The position numbers and the translations under genes were made by a program. 64,000 nucleotides of DNA from contig NC_089425.1 in assembly GCF_013426205.1 (NCBI RefSeq), forward strand, positions 4,216,001 through 4,280,000, read 5' to 3'. Below, in pieces: positions 45,526-57,099 of this stretch (positions are counted from its first letter, which is position 1; each line of letters starts with the position of its first letter). This DNA comes from Metarhizium brunneum (Eukaryota; Ascomycota; Sordariomycetes; Hypocreales; Clavicipitaceae). The notes under the pieces are model-generated. The model searched no databases and was not told where the DNA came from. It saw only the letters and a program-made list of their open reading frames with translations.

Positions 45526-46944
45526 GGGGTAATAGTTAATTATACTTTATATAATAATATATTATCTTATTAAAGCTTAAAGGTTAGATTCTAAACCTAA
45601 AAGTTACGTAAAAGCAGTAAAATTTACTATAAGTAAAATATAGCTATTATTATACCCTATTTCTTATTCTATATAATATATATACCCTTTTAAAAGCTAA
45701 TAAAGTAAGCCTAAAATATCTAATTATTAGCTTATATTTTTATTTTATTAAATTTCTTAATATTATTATTTATAATAAGTATATTAGCCTTATAGGAAAT
45801 TACTAGGAAAAAGGCTTATAATTTATAAATATTATTATAAATTACTTACTATTATTAGTTTTATTATACTAGGTTTTATTAGATTAAATTTAATACTTTT
45901 AATTTTTAGTAATTAAGTAATTCTATTATTATATAAAATTAAGGTAAAAGTATTATATATTATAGCTAAGCTTATAATTTAATAATTAAAATTACCTATA
46001 AGTATTAAGATTTATTAGGGTAATAAATATAGTTTAAGCTAAGAAAAGTTAAAGGAAAATAAGGCTATTATAAAGCTATTTTAGTAATAAAAAGCACTTT
46101 AAATATAATAAAATCTAAATAGCTTTTTTTAATATAACCTAAATTTTTATAGGAATAATAAGTAGCTAGTTATAATTCTTATAAGTAGGCTTAATTAAGT
46201 AAAAAATTATATATTAAACCTATATATAAGAAAAATTTAATATTATTATTATATTATTAATAAAGTAATTACTAGTATTATATAGGGTTTTAATTATAAT
46301 CTTATTTTTATATATTATTATATTATATTTTTAAAAGTAGTAATAAGCTTTAATAAAAAGCTGGTTTTTAAGGGCTTAATAGCTAAAAAATATTAGATTA
46401 ATAAGAAGATTTAAAGGGTAAATAAAATAAGAATTTACTACTAATTTATAGTATTATAATTTATATTTATAACTTTAAAATCTTTATTATTATTATTAAT
46501 ATTAATAATATTATAAGTAAAAGAAATTTATATTATTATAAGGCCTTTAAGTATATATAATAATACTAAATTTAAGCTTTTTAATATAATATTAAAAGGT
46601 ATATTAAAATCAAATTTAATAGTATTATAAGCCTTTAAAAGTAACCTAAAGCTACTTAGCTTAAAAGTTACTTATTTAAGTATATTATAAAAGTTTATAA
46701 TAAGTTACTTAGTTAAGGTATAAGGTATACTAGAAAGTAACCTTATAAGAGGTTCTAGTAAAATTACCTGCTTTTAAGGTAATACCTAAAGTATTTTTAA
46801 TAGCTAAAAACCTATATAAAAAAGGGTGTTTTTTAGAGCCTAAACTATATTATATAAAGGAAGGTTAAAGTAATAAGTTAAGTATTATTTATATATAAAT
46901 TTCTTATAAATTTTATCTTATTAATTATATAATTTTTTACCCTT

Positions 46945-47810
46945 TAAAAGAGGTAAAACCGCTAATATAAATTTATTAAGTAGCTTTACTTTTAATATTA
47001 TTAGCTTTATTAGGCTTTTTTATAATTAATATAATAGTTTTTTTAAAGCTATATTTTAGCTTTATATTTTTAAAAGCTTTTTTTTTTATATTTTTAATAG
47101 CTTTATTATTTTTTTTAATTTTTATTAAGTTAAGATTTTTAGTTTTATAATAATTATTTTTTTTATTATAAAAAGCTTTTAATTTAATATTAATTATATT
47201 ATTTTTTAAGCTTTATTAGCTTTTAACCCCTAAAAGTTATAATAAGTAACTTACTTATATTAGGCTTTTTAGTACTTTTAAAGCTTATATTATTATTAGT
47301 AAGCTAGTTTAGTTAATTTTATTTTATAAAAGCTTATATTAATAAGTATATACTTTATATATAATAGTTTATAAATAGCTATAATAGATATTAATAAGTG
47401 CTTATAGGAGATATATATATATAAGAGTAGTAACTTATAATTAGTTATATTAGGTTTTAATAATAAAAGAATAACTTAAATAAAAAGAAATAAAATTAAC
47501 TTAAAATATAAGTAAAAGTAAACTATATAAATATATTATATATATAGGTATTTTAGGTTTTTAGTATAACTTAGTATAAGTTATAAGCGTAAAGTTAGTT
47601 TACTTTTATAATAATAATAGCTAAGGCTATTATAAAATAGCCTTAACTAGTAGTTATAATACGGTATTAATTATACTAAAATAGTTTACTTTTCTAGTCT
47701 CTTATTATTTTTAGCCTAATATAGCCTAATATTATTTTAGATTTTATGCTTATATAATACTTATATTATATATATAATTTTATTTGATTATAAAGTAAAT
47801 TAACTATAAA
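46945..47810 (-). repeat. 0.8-kb repeat, copy 2 (-)
   Basis: Opens with ggtaaaaccgctaatataaa, the reverse complement of the end of copy 1, and shares the internal gctatattttagc and cttatataatac stretches in reverse. Confidence 0.7.
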
Positions 47811-48195
47811 TTAATATATTTTATAATTAATATAATTATAATAAAAAAAAATCTAAGTAATAATTAATAATAAAGTATAAGAAAATTTTATTTTATAAAA
47901 TTTTATTAATAAATTATAATTATTTTAAATACTTAAAAATAAGCTTTATTAACTTATAATTATAAAAGAAATTATAATAAAATATAGCTAAAAAGTAATT
48001 AATATAAAAGTTATATAGCTTTTAATTAATATATAAAGTATAAAATATTAAGTTATATTAAATATTATAATAATTTTAAAATATAATATTATATTAGAGA
48101 TATCCTGGTTATAAGTAAGTAATTTATAAGTTAATTAAAAAACCAGCTAATTTTAATAAGATTTACTAAAATATAGTTATAATACTAAAAGTAAC

Positions 48196-48382
48196 TGTTA
48201 TAGTCTCAGGCTAGAGCCTAGACCTAGCGATAATAGCAAGTCTATATAATACTAGATTAAATAGTTATAAAGGACTTATTTAATATATACCTTTTTAGCT
48301 TTATAATTAATTATAAAGCTCTAGGTAACCCCTAGAATAATTATAACTAGCACTTATAATAGCTTAATTAGGCTAGTTTATT
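48196..48382 (+). repeat. LTR-like direct repeat, copy A
   Basis: Begins TGTTATAGTCTCAGGC. It shares its length with the sequence at 48483-48675, about 100 bp further on. Confidence 0.6.
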
Positions 48383-48482
48383 ATATTTAAATAAGTTTTT
48401 TATAAGGTTATAAGTTTAAGCTAAAAGCCTAAGCTTATAAGAAAAGGCTTTAAGAGGTATAAAATATAAAAGAAAAGTATAT

Positions 48483-48675
48483 TATAATTTTAGGCTAAAG
48501 CCTAAATCTAATAATAATAATAAGTTTATATAATATTAAATTAAATAGTTATAAGGAACTTATTTAATATATACCTTTTTAGCTCCACGATTAATTATAA
48601 GGCTCTAGGTAACCCCCAGGATAACTACGGCTAGCACCCGCGATAGCCTAATCAGGCTAGTCTGTTATAATAACT
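48483..48675 (+). repeat. LTR-like direct repeat, copy B
   Basis: The last 80 bases keep much more G and C (gctagcacccgcgatagcc) than copy A (actagcacttataatagct). Every difference between these two stretches is C-to-T or G-to-A. Confidence 0.6.
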
Positions 48676-50332
48676 TATAAAAAGCACTTTATTTAAATTA
48701 TAATAAGCCTTTAAGAATATATATAATTACTAAAAAGCTAAAAGCTAAAATAATAAAAATTCCTAAGAAATACTTAAAGTATAATAAGTTATTTAATAAA
48801 AAGTTAAAAATAAAATTATTAAAATATTTATATTAGAATTATAAAATTAGATTTTAGCTTAATATTAAACTAATATTTAATAAAATTTATTTTTAAAACT
48901 TTAAGTAAAATAAAATACTTAAAAAGTATTTAAAAAATATATTATAAAAAATATATATATAATTATTAAAGTTTTTAATAAAATACTTAATTTTATAAAT
49001 ATTAAAAAAAATAAGAAATTATAATTATATATTAATTATTAATACTTAAATAAAATTATAATTAAAAATTAATACTTATTATTATTTATAATTAAAATAT
49101 AAAATAAAATTAAAAAAGCTAAATAATTTATTATACTTAACCTAAAAAAAGCTTATAATTTAATATAAATAAAAAAAAATTATAAGTAAATAATAATATT
49201 TTAAACTAATAAAAAATATTATAAGTACTTAATAATATCTTTTAAGCTTATTAATATATTAATAATTTTTTAAAAAATAATTAATATAATCTTATAAAAA
49301 TAATTAAAAATATTTATAATTATATACTTTAATAATATTTTTATTTATTTAAATACTTTTAAGAAATATAAATAATATATATATAAAGTATTATAAATTT
49401 TATAAAATAATAAACTTTTAATTAAAGCCTTAAAATATTAGTTTTATTAAAATATTATATATTTTTTAAAATATATATTTATATATAAAAAAATATAAAT
49501 AAGCTTAAAAAAATTAAAATTATTTAAAAATAATTAATATTTATTAATCTAAAAAAAATAAAATAATTTATTATATTTATAAACTTTTATTAAAAGTTTT
49601 TAAGTAAATATAAAAATATTTTATAATTTTTTATTAATTTAATAAAAAAAAAGTTAACTTTAAATAAATTAAACTTAAAAATTAATTATAAAAAAACTTA
49701 TATTAAAAGTACTTAATTAAAATAAACTTTATAAGCTTAAAATAAATACCTTAAATTTTATATTAAATAAATAACTTAAATAATAAAATAATTAAAAAAA
49801 ATTATACTTAATTATATTTTTTTTAAAAAATTTCTATAAATTTAAATTTAATTATAAAATTTATAATAAAAAACTTATAATTATTATTAAGTATTTTAAA
49901 AAATAAAAATATTATTTTATAAAAATAAAATATTAAATTAAAGTTTATATTAATTATAAAAATTTTATATTATTTTTAATTATAAAAAATTTAAATAAAT
50001 AATAAATTAAATAATATAAAACTTTTATAAATTATAATTTTAAAATTATATATTATAAAAAATTTAAAAATAAAAAAGTAAATATACTTAATTAAAAAAA
50101 GAATTTAAAATTAAATAAATAAATAAATAATATATTTTTATTATATATTATTAAAAATAAAAACTTTATATTAAGTATTTAAAAAGTTAATATAACTTAA
50201 TAAATTAAGCTAAATAAATATAAATATAATAAATTATATTAAATTAAATTATAATAAAAAAATAAAAAATAAAAATATATTTATTTAAAAAAAATAAAAC
50301 TTTTTTATATAATAAATAATAATATTCTCTCT

Positions 50333-51200
50333 AGAAAAGGTAAAACCGCTAATATAGATTTATTTAGTAGCTTTAGCCTTATAAGCTTTTTTAGCCTTTT
50401 TAGCCTTTTTAGCCTTAGCTTTACTAGCTTTATTAGCTCTTTTTATAGCTAGTTTTATAGCTTTTTTAATATTATACTTTAATTTAGTATTTTTAAAGGC
50501 CTTTTTTTTTAAATTCTTAATTATTTTTATAACCTTTTTAATTTTTATAAAATTAAGATTTTTAGCTTTAAGGTAAATATCCCTTTTATTATAAAAAGCT
50601 TTTAATTTATTAATAGCTATATTACCTACTAGGCCTTATTAGCTTTAACCCTTAAAAGTTATAATAAGTAACCTACTTATATTAGGCTTCTTAGCACTTT
50701 TAGAGCCTATATTATTATTATTTATAAATAGCTATAATAGATATTAGCAAGTAAGCGGTTATAATACTTATAGGAGATATATATATATAGGGGCAATAAC
50801 TTATAATTAGTTATTTATAATAGGGTTTTAATAGTAGAAAAAGCAGATAACTTAAATATAAAATTAACTTAAAATATAAGAGAAACCTTATAAATATACT
50901 ATATATATAGGTATTTTAGGTTTTTAATATAACTTAATATAAGTTATAGCTATAAAATTAATAGGTTTATATAATAATATATAAGGTTTAATTATATAAT
51001 AATAACTAAGGCTATTATAAGGTAATTATAATTAATAAGCTATAATATAATATTAATTATACTAGTATATTTAATATATTATAATATATAAATAATTTAT
51101 TTTTTTAATTTTTTATTATTTTTAGCCTAATATAGCCTAATATTATTTTAGATTTTATACTTATATAATATTAGTATTATATATATTAATTAATTTATAG
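50333..51200 (-). repeat. 0.8-kb repeat, copy 3 (-)
   Basis: Opens with ggtaaaaccgctaatataga and runs in the reverse sense. Its head meets the head of copy 4, making an inverted pair of about 1.66 kb. Confidence 0.7.
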
Positions 51201-51995
51201 TTAATTTGCTTTATAGTTAAATAAAATTATATATATAATATAGGTATTATATAAGCGTAAAATCTAAAATAATATTAGGCTATATTAGGCTAAAAATAGT
51301 AAAAAACTAAAAAAGTAAACTATTTTAATATAATTAATATTATATTATAGCTGCTAATTAAAGCTATTTTATAATAATCTTAGCTACTATTATTATAAAG
51401 GTAAACCTTATGTATTATAATAACTTTACGCTTATAATTTATATTAAATTATATTAAAAACCTAAAATACCTATATATATAGTATATTTATATAGTCTTG
51501 CCTATATTTTAAGTTAGTTTTATTTCTTTTTATCTAAGTTATTTTTCTATTATTAAGACTATAACTAATTATAAGTTATTACCCCTATATATATATATCT
51601 CTTATAAGCACTTATTAATATTTACTATAATTATTTATAAATAATAATAATATAAGTAAAAGTATTAAAAAGCTTAATATAAGTAAGTTATTTATTATAA
51701 CTTTTAAGGGTTAAAAGCTAATAAAGCTTAAAAAGTAATATAATTAATATTAAATTAAAAGCTTTTTATAATAAAAAAAAAATTATTATAAAGTTAAAAA
51801 TTTTAACTTAATAAAAATTAAAAAAAATAATAAAACTATTAAAAATATAAAAAAAAAAGCCTTTAAAAATATAAAGCTAAAATATAATTTTAAAAAAATT
51901 ATTATATTAGCTATAAAAAAGCCTAATAAAGCTAATAATACTAAGAGTAAAGCTACCTAATAAATTTATATTAGTAGTTTTACCTCTTTTAGAGG
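51190..51995 (+). repeat. 0.8-kb repeat, copy 4 (+)
   Basis: Closely matches copy 1, including ggtattatataagcgtaaaa and the end gctacctaataaatttatat. Confidence 0.75.
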
Positions 51996-52401
51996 GAGTA
52001 TTATATATATAATTTTATTTAATTATAAAGCGAATTAACCAAATATTAATTAAATATTAATAATAATATTAATAAGTATTTTATAATAAATTAAATAATT
52101 ATTATAATAATAAGAAAAAAAAAAAAAGAAAAAAAAAAAACTTAAATAAAATTCTAAGCTTTAAGCTAATTTTACTTAATAATACCTTAAAAATATAAAT
52201 AATTAACCTTTATTATTCTTATTAGGCTATAAAAGTTAGTTATATTTTAGTATTAATATAATAATATATAGTTATATCTTAGATTTTAATATTATATAAT
52301 AACTATATAAAATTATAGTATATAACACAGCTATTATATTATATAATATAGTAATATTAATATATAGTAATATGTATTATCATATCGCAAATACTATCTA
52401 A

Positions 52402-53541
52402 CACACTGGAACTAAATCATCATCTAGTTACATTCAGGACAATACAAACGTTCCGGTCCCCCGCATCCACGCATTTGGCCAAAGTTCAATCATCAAGAAC
52501 AGTTCCAAGATGCAGGCATTCCTCATTATGGACTATATCCCTGGCCGATCGCTAGATTTACACAGTCTGGTAAACGAAACAGAGCAACGTCGAACGCAAT
52601 TCTTCTCAGAACTCATTGACATATTTGTCCAGTTGGGGAAATTGGAGTTCCATGCTGTAGGCTCATTGATTCCAGATCCAACTGGTCAGTCGAAATACGT
52701 TGTGGGCAATTTTCGTTCTATGCCAATGAACGAACTTCAAATGCAAAAACAACGACGGCGGCAATTGACATTCACATCAGCAACTCGGTTCGTTGATGAA
52801 CTGTATGATATTCTTTTAGAATTATATCGGATGCCTATCGAAGAACTATCCCGCGAAACCGCAGAGCTCGAGCTGTTCGCACTCCATATCCTGGCAAAGG
52901 AGATTCCCAAGATTCTTGATTCCCACTCGGATCAGGGGCCATTTGTGCTTACCCATGCCGACCTGAGGTGCGCCAACATCATCGTCGATGATGACTTCCA
53001 CATCCGGGGTATTATAGATTGGGAGTGGGCAAGTACCGTTCCTCGACAATTTTTTACACCACCACCGTGGATTACAGGGCATGACATTGATTCTCTCCGT
53101 GGAATTTCAAAGGACATTTATGCAGAATTTTGCCACGTCCTGCAGGCAAAGAGCAAGGTCTCCAGTGATTACGACCAGCTGCTGGAAGCCTGGGACTCTG
53201 ATCACACACTGACACTGCCCCTGACCCGGATCCTTCAACACCCCACCAGTCTTATTTGTGTATTCTACAGGGCTATTTATCCTAAAATGTTCCGGGAAAC
53301 CCGCCACGAATTCGTTCCAAGGTTTTTTAAAAGTTACAGGAATTGGCTACTAGAGTTGGAGATTCGACAACGCTTGGATGCGTCTTGTCGATACACACAG
53401 TATTTGAAGGACAGCGGATTGTTTGTCGTTGACGAACAATCCCAGAAGATTAACGAGTGGCTGCTCAGGGGACGTGAGTTGGAAATGAAACTCGGGTTAA
53501 CTACTGAGAATGTTGGAGATTTCCCCCCTCTTCCAAGTTGA
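52402..53541 (+). pseudogene. 5'-truncated APH-like phosphotransferase
   Basis: The frame is open from 52402, just after a TAA, and enters the family in mid-domain with SYIQDNTNVPVPRIHAFG, the strand after the usual N-lobe. The first ATG is at 52510 and would give 343 residues. The catalytic loop (THADLRCANIIVD) and the metal-binding DWEWAS are intact, and the C-terminal lobe is complete. The N-terminal 60-80 residues that bind ATP are missing where the AT-rich block begins. It may be a pseudogene cut by the repeats, or its first exons may have been erased. Base composition is normal up to the edge. Confidence 0.65.
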
Positions 53542-54211
53542 GATTCACCTTCTCTCACCGATAGCGTCTATATGTTTACTGCGGGAGCTTGTGCACAACA
53601 ATAATAAGATCAAAGAGGATGTCTGGTACTATAATGGTCTGAACCTCACTATCAGCGAAGCGCTCAATTACATCCCAGCTCAAGACGCAGCTTAAAGTTC
53701 AAAACGTGCCATTATCGACGGTCAAATTACTTAAGCGACATCCAAGCAACCAGCCAATCCCAATCTAATAGGCTATAAGCGTGAAACATTTTATCAGGTT
53801 TGTGTTTGGGCCACCTTTTCGGCCTAAAAACAGGCCACTATAACTGCGACGTTGAGATTACACATTGCTGAAACTTTGCGGTTTGTCGTACACTGTTTGG
53901 GAGATATCCGAAATGGACTTACGCGAGTTTAATATTCTTACTCCCAGGCTCCTGAGCGTCGCAAGTGTCCACAGCCTTGACTTTCTCTTGTGCCGCGTTG
54001 ACACTAGCAGGACTGTTCATGGCAATTTTAAGTTTAAGGATGAAGACGCATTTAAGGCATTTCTTCTTTATAAGTAACCCATCCTCCACGCCAGCCCACG
54101 GTGCTAATAGTGTAGCACATATTAGCCTTAGACTTTCTTATCGTAAAGACCTTGAAAGTGGTAGCAAAAGTCCCGTAGATGCGGTATCGACTAATTTTGA
54201 CAATAGCAATA

Positions 54212-54391
54212 TGACAAGGGCCCAAGGCTTGGAGCATCATGACCCGATTCAGCTAATAACAGTCTTTGGTATTAAAGGTTCTTGGTTTTCTTAAAGGCCT
54301 AGTTGACTAAAAGGCTCTTGAATTACAAGAAGTAGATAAAGGTGTTCTGCCCTAGGTCCCGTGATCGTAGCCCTCGTGTAACCGTGTGGCA
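54212..54391 (-). repeat. Decayed copy of the solo LTR
   Basis: Reads TGACAAGGGCCCAAGG, then CAGTCTTTGGTATTAAAGG, GTTCTTGGTTTTC, CTGCCCTAGG and CGTAGCCCTCGTGTAAC. These match in order the reverse complement of 63429-63625, with many transitions and small gaps. Confidence 0.6.
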
Positions 54392-55811
54392 GGTTATCAG
54401 AGTTGAACCATATCCACGATTATATGCTAGCAATAAGGCACTGCTGAAAACTATCAGTATTTCCAAAGAAGCAAAGTTTTCATCTCTACTAATTGCCACC
54501 GCTCTCCCATCCTAGCAGCCAACTCATGATTTCTTGACGCCGCTCCTAAACCTGATGCATCGTCGGCGTACAGCCTCTTGAACATGCGGAGCTAAGATTT
54601 GTCGCACTTCCCTCTGCAGAACGTGTCTTCCCCTAGAAGTCTGTCTTTCCATCTCTGGGACCTTCAAACTACACCACTGGGTTTCTCCATAAGCCAATAG
54701 ACCTTCTAAGGTGCTGTGAGGAGACTTACCGCCCGTAGCAGGTAGAGCGTCATAACTTGGAAATCAGAACAGAAACGGGCACAGAACATGTTAGGTAGCA
54801 CAGTATATTAAGGCTTTAGGAACTTAGTAAAAGTGATATATTATATAAGTATAATATATAGCTTTTATATTTGCATACTAATACAATAAACTTGAAGAAA
54901 TAAGGCCTTTATAATTATCTGGATAGCTATAAAAAAAATAAGAGGGAGTATAAAAGCTTTCTATACACTTTTTCATAAGCTATAAACAGCGAGTAGCAGC
55001 AGCTCAGAAAAAGTAAAGTATATATAAAAATAATATTAACGCGGGATAAAAAATATAAATTATCTGCTTACTCCGCCTATATATATATATTATATTATAT
55101 CGGTTATATCTTGTTAAATTAAGGTTAGGCTAGAGTTTTTTTCCCCTCTTCCGCTTGTTCCGGACTAGTGCTAAGCTCTAGCGCAATAATATTAACGCCA
55201 ATGCCAAAATCGCAGACCAACCCTTGCTGTCTGAGACGCTACCTTTGTGCTAGTGTTAGCTGGGTGTGTATATTACACCCCATAGGGTGATGTAGCGTAG
55301 CTGCTAACTAGACTCCGAGAATAGCTGCCAGCTTGTGGGCGTATATACAGTATAAACTTAAATAGATAAAATAGTACAGCGCGATCTAGGCCAGAGATAG
55401 ACAAATAACGTGCGCGTTTTTAAGTGAAAGAATCTACCTAGAAAGCTAAACTTAACGTTTATAATATATTAACACGCTGTGTTATATAAGAACGGGGGAC
55501 CTCGCATCGTACTGTTAATATTTATAAGTGCCCATGCCGGCTACCAGATAAGGCAATGCCCCCAGCCCTGAGGTGCAGGTCCAAATTATAGTACACTTTT
55601 ATCCAATAATAGCTTCGAGAACCTCACTTTGATGATAAGCCATAAAAGTTATTACACTTACTATGAGCATCTCAGCGGCATGGTGTATTTCACATAGAGA
55701 AGGGACAAGAACGCTCAAACTAGATTATTTACAGGAGCATATGTTTTCTATCGCCAACGAGGTATTAATACAGTTCCCGACGAGGAGGTGCGTGCGGCGG
55801 ATTGTTTACGG

Positions 55812-55835
55812 GTACGGAGTAATATTACTCCGTAC
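55812..55835. repeat. Perfect 24-bp palindrome of the TACGGAGTA motif
   Basis: The left half is GTACGGAGTAAT and the right half is its exact reverse complement. It contains TACGGAGTA and TACTCCGTA head to head. Confidence 0.95.
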
Positions 55836-56331
55836 ATCCCGTTATCTCTCGCGTGGGCTAGCTTGCTTTGGACTGAGTTTATCTGCGACGTCTGCTCGGA
55901 AGCAATTTTGTTGATGGAGGAGACTTTGAGACATGTCACATTACACCAGGTGTGGAAGTAGTTAGACTCTGCCTCAGCGCTCAGAGGCTTGCCTTCCCGC
56001 AAAGCGTTACTGTATATCAATAGGGGTTCCCAGCTCCGTGCTTCTATCGTAACCACGTGATCGCCACTGTGTATAAGTAGGCAGCCTCAATCTCTCACGG
56101 TGGTTAGATTCTCCTGCTGCTCACCGCTTCATCACTCTCCGTCCAAAAACCGCAACTACTCCTCGTCGGCTAGAACTATTTTTAAGCGCGGTCGTTGCGT
56201 TTATAAAAGCCATCAGACGTTTTCTCGCTAAAGCCATACCTGTTCATCTACCTCTAGTCACTTCGGGAAGGGCAGCCGCGCTCCTGGCTTATAGATCCTT
56301 CGATTGCTTTTTGCCCCTCGCACGCACCAAA

Positions 56332-57099
56332 ATGGTGTCCAACCAAGACATGAACAAGCACCGTGAGCCAGGTTGCACTGGAATCACTCCAGATAAAAAA
56401 TACTACGAGGTGGGAAATTCGTTCATCAAGCGAACCCTTCGGCGGCACGAGTGGATGACAACGGCCGCCAACTGGACGCCATCCGCCTCCCTGCCTCAGC
56501 GATGGAAGACGGACGCCGCGATCCTCCTATACCTCCGGGAGAAGACAAATATCCCGCTCCCGCGGCTTCAGCACACCTTTGAGGACGACGGGGCCTTCTA
56601 CTTCAGTACCGAACTCGTGCCGGGGGTCAACATGTCCCAGCTCTCCGAGGAGCAGAAGGAGCTCGTCAGCAAGGAGCTGCTCGAGCACATGGCTACGCTC
56701 AAGTCGCTCCGATCCGACACGCCCGGGGTGCCAGGCCAGACGCTGCTATGTGCTCCCAATCGGATCCACAGCCGGTTCTGGAAGCAGCACAGTTGCTGGC
56801 AGCCGAAGCCCGGTATGGACAAGGGGAGCTACGTTTTCTGTCACAACGATCTGGGCCAGCACAACGTCATTGTCGACCCCGAAACGCTCAAGATCAATGC
56901 CATCATTGACTGGGAGTATGGCGGCTTCTGGCCCGAGTGGTTTGAGCAGCCGTATTGGAAGCGAAAAGGACCCAGCGCTCCGTGTGGGGATGAGGAGGAT
57001 GACAAGGAGCGGTGTCGCGAGTGGCTCTTGGGTCACTGTGTTGAAGTAGAGATGCAGCACATGCCGTCGCTGAAGGAAAAACTGGGGGAGCAGTTGTAG
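56332..57099 (+). CDS. APH-like phosphotransferase
   Basis: Single exon, 255 residues; the first ATG is at 56332. The N-lobe includes KYYEVGNSFIKRTL and the strand TNIPLPRLQHTF. The C-lobe has the catalytic loop CHNDLGQHNVIVD and IDWEYGGFWPEW. It is a member of the aminoglycoside phosphotransferase/choline kinase fold, related to but clearly different from the genes at 41930 and 52402. Its substrate is unknown. The gene is richer in G+C than its surroundings, which suggests it is under selection or recently arrived. Confidence 0.85.
   Translation: MVSNQDMNKHREPGCTGITPDKKYYEVGNSFIKRTLRRHEWMTTAANWTPSASLPQRWKTDAAILLYLREKTNIPLPRLQHTFEDDGAFYFSTELVPGVNMSQLSEEQKELVSKELLEHMATLKSLRSDTPGVPGQTLLCAPNRIHSRFWKQHSCWQPKPGMDKGSYVFCHNDLGQHNVIVDPETLKINAIIDWEYGGFWPEWFEQPYWKRKGPSAPCGDEEDDKERCREWLLGHCVEVEMQHMPSLKEKLGEQL

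Larger units (their letters stand above)
44300..52400. repeat. AT-rich RIP block of nested decayed repeats
   Basis: About 8 kb with almost no G or C; the 60 bases from 49561 contain only three. No frame of 60 codons exists on either strand, because stops saturate every frame. At least four copies of a repeat of about 0.8 kb lie in two orientations, and a shorter repeat pair differs by C-to-T and G-to-A only in its better-preserved copy. This is the pattern of transposons mutated by repeat-induced point mutation. The original elements cannot be named; LTR retrotransposons are likely. Confidence 0.88.
53542..56331. other. Decayed DNA with repeat scraps
   Basis: About 2.8 kb without a recognised gene. 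It contains a diverged inverted copy of the solo LTR (54212-54391), AT-rich patches (about 54820-55110) and a perfect 24-bp palindrome (55812-55835). Short frames are unconvincing. Confidence 0.5.

Noticed and set aside
44300..52400. AT-rich block as a nuclear insertion of mitochondrial DNA or a centromere core
   Set aside because: No mitochondrial gene or tRNA is readable, the block is short for a centromere, and repeat copies differ by RIP-type transitions.
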